Made by a program: the position numbers and the translations under genes. A stretch of DNA of 64,000 nucleotides from the NCBI GenBank assembly GCA_018223365.1, contig JAGTTP010000002.1, positions 1,009,501 through 1,073,500 on the forward strand, written 5' to 3'. Shown here piece after piece: positions 10,303 to 18,334 of the stretch. The notes below the pieces were generated by a model. It had not been told where the DNA came from. It saw only the letters and a list, made by a program, of their open reading frames with translations, and searched no databases. This DNA comes from Clostridiaceae bacterium Marseille-Q4145. Lineage in GTDB: Bacteria > Bacillota > Clostridia > Lachnospirales > Lachnospiraceae. Position 1 is the stretch's first letter; each line of letters opens with the position of its first letter.

Positions 10303-11496
10303 TTATTCGCTTAATACTTCCATGGCTTTCTGAAGCTGATTATCCTCTTCGCTTTCCGTATCCCTCTCCAGAATAATGTTTGGTGTAATGCCTACCCCAT
10401 GGATATTATTTCCAGCCGGAGTGTAATATCTGGACACGGTAATCTTAATCGCAGAACCATCACTTAACGGGAACAAACTCTGTACAATTCCTTTTCCAAA
10501 GGTCTGGGTTCCAATCAAGGTTCCTACACCATAATCTTTGATGGCACCTGCAAAAATCTCTGACGCACTGGCACTGTTTCCATTGACCAGGACTGCCATC
10601 TTTCCATCAAAATAATGTTCTGCATCGGAATATTCTTCCTGACGTTCACCGTTTTTATCTTCCGTATAGACAACCAGGCCTTCCGGAAGCAGCTGATCCA
10701 GAATATTACAGGTCACATCCACCAGTCCGCCTCCGTTATTTCTCAGATCAATGGTCAGATTTTTCATGCCCTGGGTTTTCAGGTCCTCCAGTGCTGCAAT
10801 AAACTGTTCATCGGTTACATCATCGAATTCGCTAATGGCGATATACCCGATATTTTCATCCAACATCTTATATTCTACGGTGGGGACTTCAATACTCCTG
10901 CGGGTCAGGGTAAAGTCCAGCACTTCCGTATCCCGCATCATGCTGATCTCTACATCCGTCCCTTCTTCACCTTTCAGATCCGTTACCACCAAGCTTAAGT
11001 CCTGTCCGGTTACCTCTTCACCTTTTACCTTATAGAGAATATCATCTGGCTGAATACCTGCTTCTGCTGCCGGAGAACCATCAAATACTTTTACAACGGT
11101 AATGATTCCCGTATTATAATCCTGGCTTAACATGGCACCGATTCCGCTGTAGCTTCCATTGGAGCTTTCCATAAAGCTTGCGTATTCATCCGGCGTGTAA
11201 TAGGTCGTATATACGTCTCCCAGACCAGCCATCATTCCTTTATAAATTCCGCTCTCCTCGTCTTCCTTCGCATAGTCAAACAGGAAATAACGGTCTATAT
11301 AGCTCTGAAGTTCCTGCATTTTACTGCTGACTTCTGACTGGTCGGATCCCGATGCCAGTCCGTTTAAGCCGGCCAGACCAAGTCTTCCCAGCATCCAGGC
11401 CGCTCCACAGCCACAAACTGTGATTCCCAGCACGCATACCAGAATTCCGCATACCAGACCTTTTCTGAAGGAATGATTCTTCTGTTTTTCTTCCAT
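10303..11496 (-). CDS. S41 family C-terminal processing peptidase (CtpA-like)
   Basis: Membrane-anchored serine protease with a Ser/Lys dyad that trims or degrades exported proteins. The 397-residue protein has an N-terminal membrane segment (about residues 14-40), a PDZ domain (about 112-200, with SGIGAM and PAAEAGIQPDDIL) and the S41 catalytic domain with LRNNGGG, SASASE and QTFGKG; by comparison with Tsp the nucleophile is Ser310 and the general base Lys335. Length and layout are those of Bacillus CtpA/CtpB. It lies 43 bases after the M23 endopeptidase gene and follows ftsEX, so its substrates may include the neighbouring wall hydrolase; that is inference. Confidence 0.93.
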   Translation of the reverse strand: MEEKQKNHSFRKGLVCGILVCVLGITVCGCGAAWMLGRLGLAGLNGLASGSDQSEVSSKMQELQSYIDRYFLFDYAKEDEESGIYKGMMAGLGDVYTTYYTPDEYASFMESSNGSYSGIGAMLSQDYNTGIITVVKVFDGSPAAEAGIQPDDILYKVKGEEVTGQDLSLVVTDLKGEEGTDVEISMMRDTEVLDFTLTRRSIEVPTVEYKMLDENIGYIAISEFDDVTDEQFIAALEDLKTQGMKNLTIDLRNNGGGLVDVTCNILDQLLPEGLVVYTEDKNGERQEEYSDAEHYFDGKMAVLVNGNSASASEIFAGAIKDYGVGTLIGTQTFGKGIVQSLFPLSDGSAIKITVSRYYTPAGNNIHGVGITPNIILERDTESEEDNQLQKAMEVLSE

Positions 11497-11539
11497 GCAC
11501 GTCTCTCCTTTTTTCTTCCTTCTATTCTATGAAGCCCCT

Positions 11540-12835
11540 CTAGTTCACATAACCAGAGGGGTTCACATAACTTCCATTTACAATTACTCCAAAGTGAAGA
11601 TGAGGACCAGTGGAAAATCCGGTAGACCCCACCGCCGCAATGGTATCTCCCGCAGAAACAGCTGCACCTTCCGCTACATACAATGCAGACGCATGCATAT
11701 ATACGGTTGATACTCCGTTACCATGGGAAATAACCACATAGTTTCCTGCTGAACTGCTGTAGGCTGCCGTGGTCACACGTCCTGATGCCGCTGCCACAAT
11801 AGCCGAACCGCTGGCTGCACCGATATCAATTCCCTTATGATAGGTCGATGCACCAGGAACCGGGGCAGAGCGGCTTCCAAATCCACTGGTGATCCGGTGG
11901 CTGGCAGGACAGGGCCAACGGAATCCAGAACTTCCTCCATCCCCATCATCCTTCGCTGCTTTGGCCGCAGCTGCTGCCGCAATCTGATTTTCTACCTGCG
12001 CCAGCAGTTTTTCCTGTTCATCCAGCTGTTTTTCATATTCATCCTGCTTTCCGGAAGCAGAAGCAATCTGGCTTTGATAATCTGCAATTTCTCTGGTTTT
12101 GGCCGCCATAGCCGTATTTACTGCTTTTTTCTGTTCCTCCACCTGAGACAGCATATTCTTCAGCTCCTGTCTGGCCGTCTCCAGATTCACTTTTTCTTCT
12201 TCCAGGTCTTTTTTCTGCTGTTCCACCGCATCGCGGGCTTCTTTTAACTTCTGCATCATGTCCCGGTCATACCGGAACATCTCTGTTGCATATTCTGCCC
12301 GATTCACCATATCGGAAAAACTCTCTGATTCCAGCAGAATCTCCAGCCATGACTGATTGGCATTCTCATACATGTACTGGATCCTCTTTTTCATCAGATC
12401 ATACTGTTCCTCCATATCGCTTTCCGCAGCTGCCAGTTCTTCCTTTTTTTGTTCAATTTCTTCTTTTTTATCGCCTATTTTCGCTTCCTGGTCACTAACC
12501 TGCTCCTGAAGCGTCCTGATCTTTGCCGACAGGGTGTTTACTTCCTGATCCAGTTTATTGATATAGGTCTGAAGATCACTTTTACTGTTCTTCAGATCCT
12601 TAATCTGGTCTTCCACGGTACTGATATCCGACTTAATGGATTTAATCTGATCCAGGGCATTCTGACGCTTCTGCTCCAGCTCCCCTGTATCCGTATCCTC
12701 CGACTTCTCCTCTTCCTGTTCCTCCTCGGAATCACCCGGATTCGCCTGAACGGGCTGTCCTTTACAGAACATCATTCCCGGCAGAAAACACAACAGAGCA
12801 AGCACCAGAAATCCCTTTACCAGGCGCTGCTTCAT
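11540..12835 (-). CDS. Coiled-coil M23 (LytM) endopeptidase, probable FtsEX-controlled hydrolase
   Basis: Secreted peptidoglycan endopeptidase. The 431-residue protein has a signal peptide (about residues 1-32), a long charged helical coiled coil (about 45-275, rich in Glu, Lys and Gln), an alanine/glycine hinge and a C-terminal LytM domain. The zinc and catalytic positions are all present: YHKGID (His, Asp), TVYMHA (His) and GPHLHFG (HxH). The domain therefore looks active, unlike E. coli EnvC, whose LytM domain is degenerate. The gene follows ftsX by 12 bases with its own AGGAG. In other bacteria FtsEX activates a coiled-coil hydrolase or its activator (EnvC, PcsB, CwlO); I infer this is the partner here. 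Confidence 0.92.
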   Translation of the reverse strand: MKQRLVKGFLVLALLCFLPGMMFCKGQPVQANPGDSEEEQEEEKSEDTDTGELEQKRQNALDQIKSIKSDISTVEDQIKDLKNSKSDLQTYINKLDQEVNTLSAKIRTLQEQVSDQEAKIGDKKEEIEQKKEELAAAESDMEEQYDLMKKRIQYMYENANQSWLEILLESESFSDMVNRAEYATEMFRYDRDMMQKLKEARDAVEQQKKDLEEEKVNLETARQELKNMLSQVEEQKKAVNTAMAAKTREIADYQSQIASASGKQDEYEKQLDEQEKLLAQVENQIAAAAAAKAAKDDGDGGSSGFRWPCPASHRITSGFGSRSAPVPGASTYHKGIDIGAASGSAIVAAASGRVTTAAYSSSAGNYVVISHGNGVSTVYMHASALYVAEGAAVSAGDTIAAVGSTGFSTGPHLHFGVIVNGSYVNPSGYVN

Positions 12836-12847
12836 TTTTTCTCTCCT

Positions 12848-13756
12848 CTATACCCGAAGATGACGACGACTGGTTACAATACTTCCGAAGAATCCAATTC
12901 CCACTCCAAGAAGCATACCTACCGGGAGCAGTGTACTAAACAGCTCATTGACCGGAAGAAACTTCATGACACTGGTCAACATATTAAATTCTCCAGCAAC
13001 ATACAATATCACTTTATGATACAGATAATACAAAACCACCAGCGGAAGCGCTGCCCCCACCAGACCAATGATCACACCCTCAATCAGGAACGGCGCTTCG
13101 ATAAAGATATTCTTTGCGCCAATCAGACGCATGATTGCAATCTCCTCTTTCCGGACGGCAATACCGGTTGCAACCGTATTACTGATCAGGAAAACAGATA
13201 CCGCCAGCAAAAGACCAATCACTGCAATGGATACATAGCTGACCAGACGGTTAAAACCGGAAAGCATGTCGGCCACCTGATCAGAGCGATTCACCTTCCG
13301 CACACCATCAATGGACTCTATGTATGTTACCAGACTATCCTGAAGAGAAATATCCTTCATATAAATCTCCAGATTGGCGCTGTTAGCCAGAGGATTGTCA
13401 TTGACAAAGGCATCAGCCATGGATTCATCTCCCTGGAAATAGGTTTTCTGATAGCTCTTCCACGCCTCATCTGCCGACACATAAACCACTTCGGAAACCC
13501 CTTCCCTTTTCGTCAGGTCTTTTCCGATCTCCATAATCTGGTCTTCCGTGGTGCCCTCATCAAAAAGAACCGTAATTGCTACACCTTCCTCTGCCGACTT
13601 TACAAAATACTGAAAATTCTGCACAATGCAGAAGAAAATACCAAACATAAAAATACATGCGGACATGGTAGCCATGGACGCAAGGGAGAAGAGCTTATTT
13701 CTCCATATATTTTTAAAACCCTGTTTTATGCAATATCCTATTGTACTGAATCTCAT
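12848..13756 (-). CDS. ftsX: Cell division ABC transporter permease FtsX
   Basis: Membrane half of the FtsEX complex, which transmits ATP hydrolysis in the cytoplasm to peptidoglycan hydrolases outside. The 302-residue protein shows the FtsX pattern: a short cytoplasmic N terminus, a first membrane helix (about residues 22-45), a large extracellular domain (about 50-165) and three further helices toward the C terminus. The start overlaps the ftsE stop as ATGA, the usual translational coupling for this pair. The M23 gene immediately downstream is the likely partner of the extracellular domain. Confidence 0.95.
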   Translation of the reverse strand: MRFSTIGYCIKQGFKNIWRNKLFSLASMATMSACIFMFGIFFCIVQNFQYFVKSAEEGVAITVLFDEGTTEDQIMEIGKDLTKREGVSEVVYVSADEAWKSYQKTYFQGDESMADAFVNDNPLANSANLEIYMKDISLQDSLVTYIESIDGVRKVNRSDQVADMLSGFNRLVSYVSIAVIGLLLAVSVFLISNTVATGIAVRKEEIAIMRLIGAKNIFIEAPFLIEGVIIGLVGAALPLVVLYYLYHKVILYVAGEFNMLTSVMKFLPVNELFSTLLPVGMLLGVGIGFFGSIVTSRRHLRV

Positions 13757-14433
13757 CCGATATACCCGCTTTCTTTCTCGTCTCCTGTAATAATACCTTT
13801 CTGCATACGGATAACACGTTTCTTCATGGTATTTACGATATCCTGATCATGAGTAACTACCAGCACGGTTGTTCCACGGGCATTGATCTCTTCCAGAAGT
13901 TTCATAATCTCCATGGAAGTCTTCGGATCCAGATTACCGGTCGGCTCGTCTGCCAGCAGAATATCCGGACTGTTAACCAGCGCCCTTGCCAGCGCCACTC
14001 GCTGCTGCTCTCCACCGGAAAGCTGTCTCGGAAATGATTTATACTTTTCTGCCAGGCCTACCAGGGACAGCATGGCCGGTACATTTTTTTTAATCTCTTT
14101 GGTAGGGGTTACAATCACCCTCTGGGCGAATGCCACATTTTCATAAACATTCCGGTCTTTCAGCAGGCGGAAATCCTGGAAGACACATCCGATTTTTCTG
14201 CGGTATTTGGGGATGTTCCGTTTTTTCATACGGTTCAGAAGAACACCGTTTACCCGAATGGTTCCTTCCGTCGGCTCCAGTTCCTTTAAAAGCAGTTTAA
14301 TCAGCGTGGATTTACCGGAGCCGCTGTCTCCTACCACAAATACAAACTCGCCTCTCTCAATATGCAGACTGATCCCGTTGATAGCGCCTACTCCATTGGG
14401 ATAAGACTTTACAACATTTTCCAGTGTAATCAT
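13753..14433 (-). CDS. ftsE: Cell division ATP-binding protein FtsE
   Basis: Cytoplasmic ATPase of the FtsEX complex. At 226 residues it has normal length, with Walker A GDSGSGKST (about 35-43), Q-loop in VFQDFRLL, signature LSGGEQQR, Walker B ILLADEPTG and the H-loop VVTHD. AGGAG precedes the ATG at 14433. Only 18 bases separate it from the end of the CdaR-like regulator gene, so the regulator and division genes are probably one transcript. Confidence 0.96.
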   Translation of the reverse strand: MITLENVVKSYPNGVGAINGISLHIERGEFVFVVGDSGSGKSTLIKLLLKELEPTEGTIRVNGVLLNRMKKRNIPKYRRKIGCVFQDFRLLKDRNVYENVAFAQRVIVTPTKEIKKNVPAMLSLVGLAEKYKSFPRQLSGGEQQRVALARALVNSPDILLADEPTGNLDPKTSMEIMKLLEEINARGTTVLVVTHDQDIVNTMKKRVIRMQKGIITGDEKESGYIG

Positions 14434-14451
14434 TGAAAATCTCCTAACATT

Positions 14452-15537
14452 CTAGTAATCCAGAGTCTCCATATATTTCATATACTTCACTACCATCAGT
14501 GCAATCTTGAAGGTAATGGCGTCTTCGAAGACACGGATATCAAGGCCTGTGGATTTCTGCAGCTTGTCCAGACGGTATACCAGCGTATTCCTGTGGATAT
14601 ACAGCTGTCTGGAAGTCTCAGATACATTCAGGCTGTTCTCGAAAAATTTATTAATGGTGGTCAGAGTTTCCTCATCAAAATCATCCGGTGACCGTCCATC
14701 AAAAATCTCCCGGATAAACATCTTACAAAGGGGAATGGGAAGCTGATAAATCAGACGACCGATTCCAAGGGAGCTATAGGCAATCACATCCCGGTCATCG
14801 AAGAAGATCTTCCCCACATCCAATGCCATTCTCGCCTCTTTGTAGGAACGGGACACTTCCTTGATCTCACCAACAATGGTACCAAGTGCCACATGCACCT
14901 CTTCTCCGTCCACGCAGGCTGCTTCCTTCATGATCTTTGCCGCCATGTACATCTCGTCATAGCCTTCACCAGGGGATAGTTCCTTGACCACGATGACGTT
15001 TTTCTCATCTACTGCGGTAATAAAGTCCTTGGACTTGGAGCCGCACTGATTCCGTACATTATCCAGGGCTGTGTTCACGCGTTCCCGGCTGCTCTCAATA
15101 ATAAATACCACGCGGCGCACTTCTGTTGCAATATGGAGCTTCTTGGCACGGTTGTAAATATCTACCAGAAGCAGGTTGTCCAGCAGAAGGTTCTTGATGA
15201 AATTATCCTTGTCAAACCGTTCTTTATAAGCAGTCAGCAGACTTCCCAACTGGAAGGCAGCCAGCTTTCCTACCATATAGACGTCATCGTTGGATCCTTT
15301 TGCCAGCAGAATATACTCCAACTGATTGTCGTCAAATACCTTAAAAAACTGATAACCATGCACTACCTGGCTGTCCGCCGGTGAAGTGATAAATGCCGTC
15401 ACTTCTGCTCCCAGGCCTTCCGGCTGTTTTTCCGTGGATGCCAGAACCTGTCCTTCCATGTCCATTACGCAAAGATCTACCCTAGTAATCCCCTTTAGTC
15501 CGTCAATCGTATTTTGAAGAATCTGGTTTGAAATCAT
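14452..15537 (-). CDS. CdaR/PucR-type transcriptional regulator
   Basis: Cytoplasmic regulator of 361 residues. The N-terminal part (about 1-130) resembles the sugar-diacid recognition domain of CdaR, including a stretch opening with a VMDMEGQVLAS-type segment; the middle is the GGDEF-like domain typical of the family; the C terminus has a PucR-type helix-turn-helix (NVSETSRQLYIHRNTLVYRLDKL, written here only as the segment around residues 300-325). Known relatives control sugar-diacid or purine genes. Here it lies 18 bases upstream of ftsE, with no sugar-acid genes next to it, so the ligand is unknown and its targets may be the cell-wall genes. ATG at 15537 follows AAAGGAG. Confidence 0.85.
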   Translation of the reverse strand: MISNQILQNTIDGLKGITRVDLCVMDMEGQVLASTEKQPEGLGAEVTAFITSPADSQVVHGYQFFKVFDDNQLEYILLAKGSNDDVYMVGKLAAFQLGSLLTAYKERFDKDNFIKNLLLDNLLLVDIYNRAKKLHIATEVRRVVFIIESSRERVNTALDNVRNQCGSKSKDFITAVDEKNVIVVKELSPGEGYDEMYMAAKIMKEAACVDGEEVHVALGTIVGEIKEVSRSYKEARMALDVGKIFFDDRDVIAYSSLGIGRLIYQLPIPLCKMFIREIFDGRSPDDFDEETLTTINKFFENSLNVSETSRQLYIHRNTLVYRLDKLQKSTGLDIRVFEDAITFKIALMVVKYMKYMETLDY

Positions 15538-15623
15538 AATACTCTCTCTCCTTTACAAAAATACATTTGTGCAAACTCCCATAAAAAAGTACCGGCAAAA
15601 TTCCCAACTTATTTTGCAGATAC

Positions 15624-15651
15624 TAAATACCTACGATATATACTAATGCAA
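15624..15651 (-). promoter_or_regulatory. Possible promoter for the CdaR-ftsEX operon
   Basis: On the minus strand TTGCAT and TATTTA lie 16 bases apart, about 90 bases before the regulator start. The match is moderate. The rest of 15538-15820 is AT-rich spacer with poly-T stretches, and no other clear element was seen in it. Confidence 0.3.
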
Positions 15652-15820
15652 AATGACGTAAAAAGGAAGAGGGAATTTGTTTTTTTTTATGCATAGCGTC
15701 CTCTTTTTCTCCTTTTTTTCCATTTTCGGATATTAGACATTGTTCACAAAAGCAGGCCATGCATAAAGATGCCCTTTTCCTCATAAAGTATAACAAGAAT
15801 TGTTGACACAGGAGGCCTGC

Positions 15821-16255
15821 ATGAGCACTCGAACCAGAATCTGGGTCTTTCATATGAAGGAGCTTATCTACACGGCAGTCTTCATTGTCCTTGGTGTTCT
15901 CTTTTTACTGCTGTTCATTTTCATGTTCATGCCCAGTGGGGAGACACCCCTTGCGGAAGCGGACTCTCATCAGTACACAGCCGGCATCTATACCGCTTCC
16001 ATGACTCTGGAAGGCAATCCGGTGGAAATTGCCGTCACAGTCGACGAAGATTACATCTCCTCTATCCGTTTCCGCCAGCTGGACGAAGCCGTTTCTGCCA
16101 TGTATCCGCTGATGGAGCCGGCACTGGAATCTCTTTCTGCACAGATCTGCGAAAAGCAGTCACTGGATCAGCTCTCCTATTCGGAAGATAGTCAGTATAC
16201 CTCGCTCATGCTGATGAGTGCCATCCGGACTGCATTAACAAAGGCAGAGAACTAA
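15821..16255 (+). CDS. Small membrane-anchored protein with FMN-bind-like domain
   Basis: Function not established. The start is set at the ATG at 15821, six bases after ACAGGAGG; the in-frame TTG at 15800 lies before this ribosome site. The 144-residue protein has one membrane helix (about residues 12-36) and an outside domain of about 100 residues. The order GIYTASMTLEGNPVEIAVTV, then ISSIRF, then YTSLMLMSAIRTALTKA follows the layout of FMN_bind domains, in which an SGATYT-type segment takes covalent FMN. Here that place reads EDSQYTS, so covalent flavin attachment is doubtful. It stands alone between the CdaR operon and the convergent lspA. Confidence 0.7.
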   Translation: MSTRTRIWVFHMKELIYTAVFIVLGVLFLLLFIFMFMPSGETPLAEADSHQYTAGIYTASMTLEGNPVEIAVTVDEDYISSIRFRQLDEAVSAMYPLMEPALESLSAQICEKQSLDQLSYSEDSQYTSLMLMSAIRTALTKAEN

Positions 16256-16269
16256 GCTCTCTGCCTTTG
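16239..16269. terminator. Perfect 12-bp hairpin between convergent genes
   Basis: CAAAGGCAGAGA pairs perfectly with TCTCTGCCTTTG around a 7-base loop that contains the stop codon of the upstream plus-strand gene. Neither side has a strong T run, so it may be a weak bidirectional terminator or an RNA 3'-end protector. Confidence 0.5.
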
Positions 16270-16278
16270 AAGTAGTTC

Positions 16279-16743
16279 TTACTCTTTTTTTCCAAGTACA
16301 ATCAATACCGATCCGATAAAAATAAAGAAGTCTGCCAAATTAAATACCAGATGGTTCAGCCATTTCCAGGGACTGTGAAACCGGATATAATCCACCACAT
16401 ATCCCTTCCGGCACCTTTCATAAAGATTTGACAGAGCTCCCCCCGTAAGGATTGCCCACCCGGTCCGCTCCACATTTCCCGCAGGCTTTATGAGGGACCG
16501 TGCAAACGCACCGATACATCCCAGAGTTATGATGCCGCTGACTTTAATGATCGACCCCATATGTCCCACGGCCTTGCCGCCAGCCATCCCATGATTGTGG
16601 AGACGCTTGATTCCCACAACACCGCCCGGAATAAGATGCTCCTCTTCCTGCTCCGGAAGCTGTTCTATTTCCTGCTTTACTGCCAGATCAATCTGAAACA
16701 ATGCCAGTGCCAGCTGCACGAAAAGAAATCTCATGAATTTCAT
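16279..16743 (-). CDS. Divergent signal peptidase II (LspA) family protein
   Basis: Member of the aspartyl protease family that cleaves prolipoprotein signal peptides in the membrane. The 154-residue protein keeps the two catalytic aspartates in VVDYI (Asp118) and FNLAD (Asp138) and the conserved Asn106, but the usual NxxDR reads NLYER (Glu109) and the N-terminal part is aberrant: the second segment is replaced by a charged EQEEE stretch and an IKRLHNHG region in place of the NTGAAFG-like motif. Four hydrophobic segments remain. The start ATG directly follows the clpX stop (TAAATG), with GAGGGG as ribosome site. It may be a paralogue with an altered role rather than the main LspA. Confidence 0.75.
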   Translation of the reverse strand: MKFMRFLFVQLALALFQIDLAVKQEIEQLPEQEEEHLIPGGVVGIKRLHNHGMAGGKAVGHMGSIIKVSGIITLGCIGAFARSLIKPAGNVERTGWAILTGGALSNLYERCRKGYVVDYIRFHSPWKWLNHLVFNLADFFIFIGSVLIVLGKKE

Positions 16744-18186
16744 TTATCCCCTCATTTCTACCGACGGGACACCCCGCATGGTGATGAGCGGGCCTCCCTT
16801 ATGTTCAATATAATCTCCGGTAATGGTTACCTGACCAATATTATCATCTTTCGGAATCTCATACATAATATCCAGCATAAATTCTTCAATGATTGCCCGC
16901 AGTGCTCTGGCTCCGGTATCTTTTTCCATGGCCTTTCTGGCAATGGCGGCCAGCGCATCATCCGTAAAATCAAGCTTTACCTCGTCAAGTGCCAGAAGCT
17001 TCTGATACTGTTTGAGGATTGCATTCTTCGGCTCCCGCAGAATTCTCACCATCATGCTTTCGCTCAGAGCATCCAAAGTAAAGATCACCGGAAGTCTTCC
17101 CAGAAACTCCGGAATCATACCGAAATTCCGAAGATCCTCCACCGTCACTTTACGGATCAGATTCTTATCATTATCATATTTATCCTTCAAATCCGCCCGG
17201 AAACCGATGGAGGACTGTTTGTTCAGACGTTCTTTAATAATTTCCTCCAGATCCGGGAACGCACCTCCGCAGATAAACAGAATGTTCTTCGTATTAACGG
17301 TCTCCAGCGGAACCATGGCATTCTTACTGTTAGCGCCTACCGGCACTTCTACATCCGCTCCTTCCAGCAGTTTCAACAGCCCCTGTTGTACGGATTCTCC
17401 GCTCACGTCCCTCTGGTTGGTATTTCTCTTTTTGGCAATTTTATCGATCTCATCAATAAAAACGATACCTCTCTCTGCCTTCTCCACATCATTGTCCGCT
17501 GCTGCCAGCAGTTTGGATAAAACACTCTCGATATCATCACCGATATATCCGGCTTCTGTCAGAGATGTAGCATCTGCAATGGCCAGCGGTACATCCAGAA
17601 GCTTTGCCAGCGTTTTAACCAGATAAGTCTTCCCGCTTCCGGTTGGTCCGATCATCAGCATATTGGATTTTTCAATTTCGATACCGTCTGCATCGGAGCC
17701 GGCTGCCACTCTCTTATAATGGTTATAAACTGCCACGGAGATTACTTTTTTAGCCTTCTCCTGACCTACCACATACTCGTCCAAGCTGGCCTTGATCTTA
17801 TGTGGTGCCGGAATGGAACGGATATCCATTGCTTTCTGCGCCTCTGTCTTCTGCTCCGGTGCTTTTTTCTTCACTCTCTGACGCTTCGGAATCATGTTCT
17901 GCAGATCTGACAAATTAACCATGCTGATATTCGGCATACGCGAAAAATCCATCTTACTGTAGTCAATATTTCCATTGTTCATCATATCCATCGTCCGCTG
18001 CATACATTCTGCGCAGATATGGATCTCCGGTGTCAGGTGAATCATTTTTCCTGCCTTGCTGGAGGGCCGGTGGCAGACAAAGCACACATCATCATACTCT
18101 TCTTCCTGATGCTCTTCTTTTGCGGTCTCCATCACCTGATCCTGTTCTACTTCTGTATCTTTATTAAATTCTTTATCCTGCTCCAT
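16744..18186 (-). CDS. clpX: ClpX-type AAA+ unfoldase with extended N-terminal region
   Basis: Hexameric ATPase that recognises and unfolds proteins for ClpP. Seen: zinc finger C35-C38-C58-C61, Walker A GPTGSGKT (180-187), pore loop GYIG (213-216), Walker B IVFIDEID (241-248), ClpP-docking IGF loop (327-329) and the GMIPEFLGRLP sensor segment. At 480 residues it is about 60 longer than usual: an acidic 30-residue N terminus precedes the zinc finger and a Met/Asn-rich linker (about 66-125) separates it from the AAA+ domain. It is not next to clpP, tig or lon, where clpX normally lies, but directly upstream of a divergent lspA. It may be a second ClpX. Confidence 0.9.
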   Translation of the reverse strand: MEQDKEFNKDTEVEQDQVMETAKEEHQEEEYDDVCFVCHRPSSKAGKMIHLTPEIHICAECMQRTMDMMNNGNIDYSKMDFSRMPNISMVNLSDLQNMIPKRQRVKKKAPEQKTEAQKAMDIRSIPAPHKIKASLDEYVVGQEKAKKVISVAVYNHYKRVAAGSDADGIEIEKSNMLMIGPTGSGKTYLVKTLAKLLDVPLAIADATSLTEAGYIGDDIESVLSKLLAAADNDVEKAERGIVFIDEIDKIAKKRNTNQRDVSGESVQQGLLKLLEGADVEVPVGANSKNAMVPLETVNTKNILFICGGAFPDLEEIIKERLNKQSSIGFRADLKDKYDNDKNLIRKVTVEDLRNFGMIPEFLGRLPVIFTLDALSESMMVRILREPKNAILKQYQKLLALDEVKLDFTDDALAAIARKAMEKDTGARALRAIIEEFMLDIMYEIPKDDNIGQVTITGDYIEHKGGPLITMRGVPSVEMRG

Positions 18187-18222
18187 ATAAATCCTCTTTC
18201 TCTATCCATTGCTATGGTTTCA

Positions 18223-18251
18223 ATTATATCGGCTTGCCCATGGAAGAGCAA
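18223..18251 (-). promoter_or_regulatory. Sigma-A-type promoter for clpX-lspA
   Basis: Minus-strand TTGCTC (18246-18251) and consensus TATAAT (18223-18228) are 17 bases apart, about 37 bases before the clpX start. Confidence 0.65.
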
Positions 18252-18279
18252 GTAAACTTTTCATAAAACTGCCGGATTC

Positions 18280-18310
18280 AAAAAGGGCCTGCCGCAATGC
18301 GACAGACCCT
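18280..18310 (-). terminator. Intrinsic terminator after htrA
   Basis: On the minus strand a 12-bp stem (AGGGTCTGTCGC with GCGGCAGGCCCT, two G-U pairs) around an ATT loop is followed by TTTTT. It lies between the htrA stop and the clpX promoter. Confidence 0.85.
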
Positions 18311-18334
18311 GATTTCTTATGTTTTAACGGTTAT

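Noticed and set aside
12449..13846. Open frame of 465 codons on the plus strand
   Set aside because: Antisense to the M23 gene, ftsX and part of ftsE; composition is unlike a real protein and no ribosome site precedes it.
15623..15853. 76-codon minus-strand frame before the FMN-bind-like gene
   Set aside because: No ribosome site, no family features, and it overlaps the start of a better supported gene.
16561..17520. Open frame of 319 codons on the plus strand
   Set aside because: Antisense to lspA and clpX, crossing their junction; no recognisable domain.
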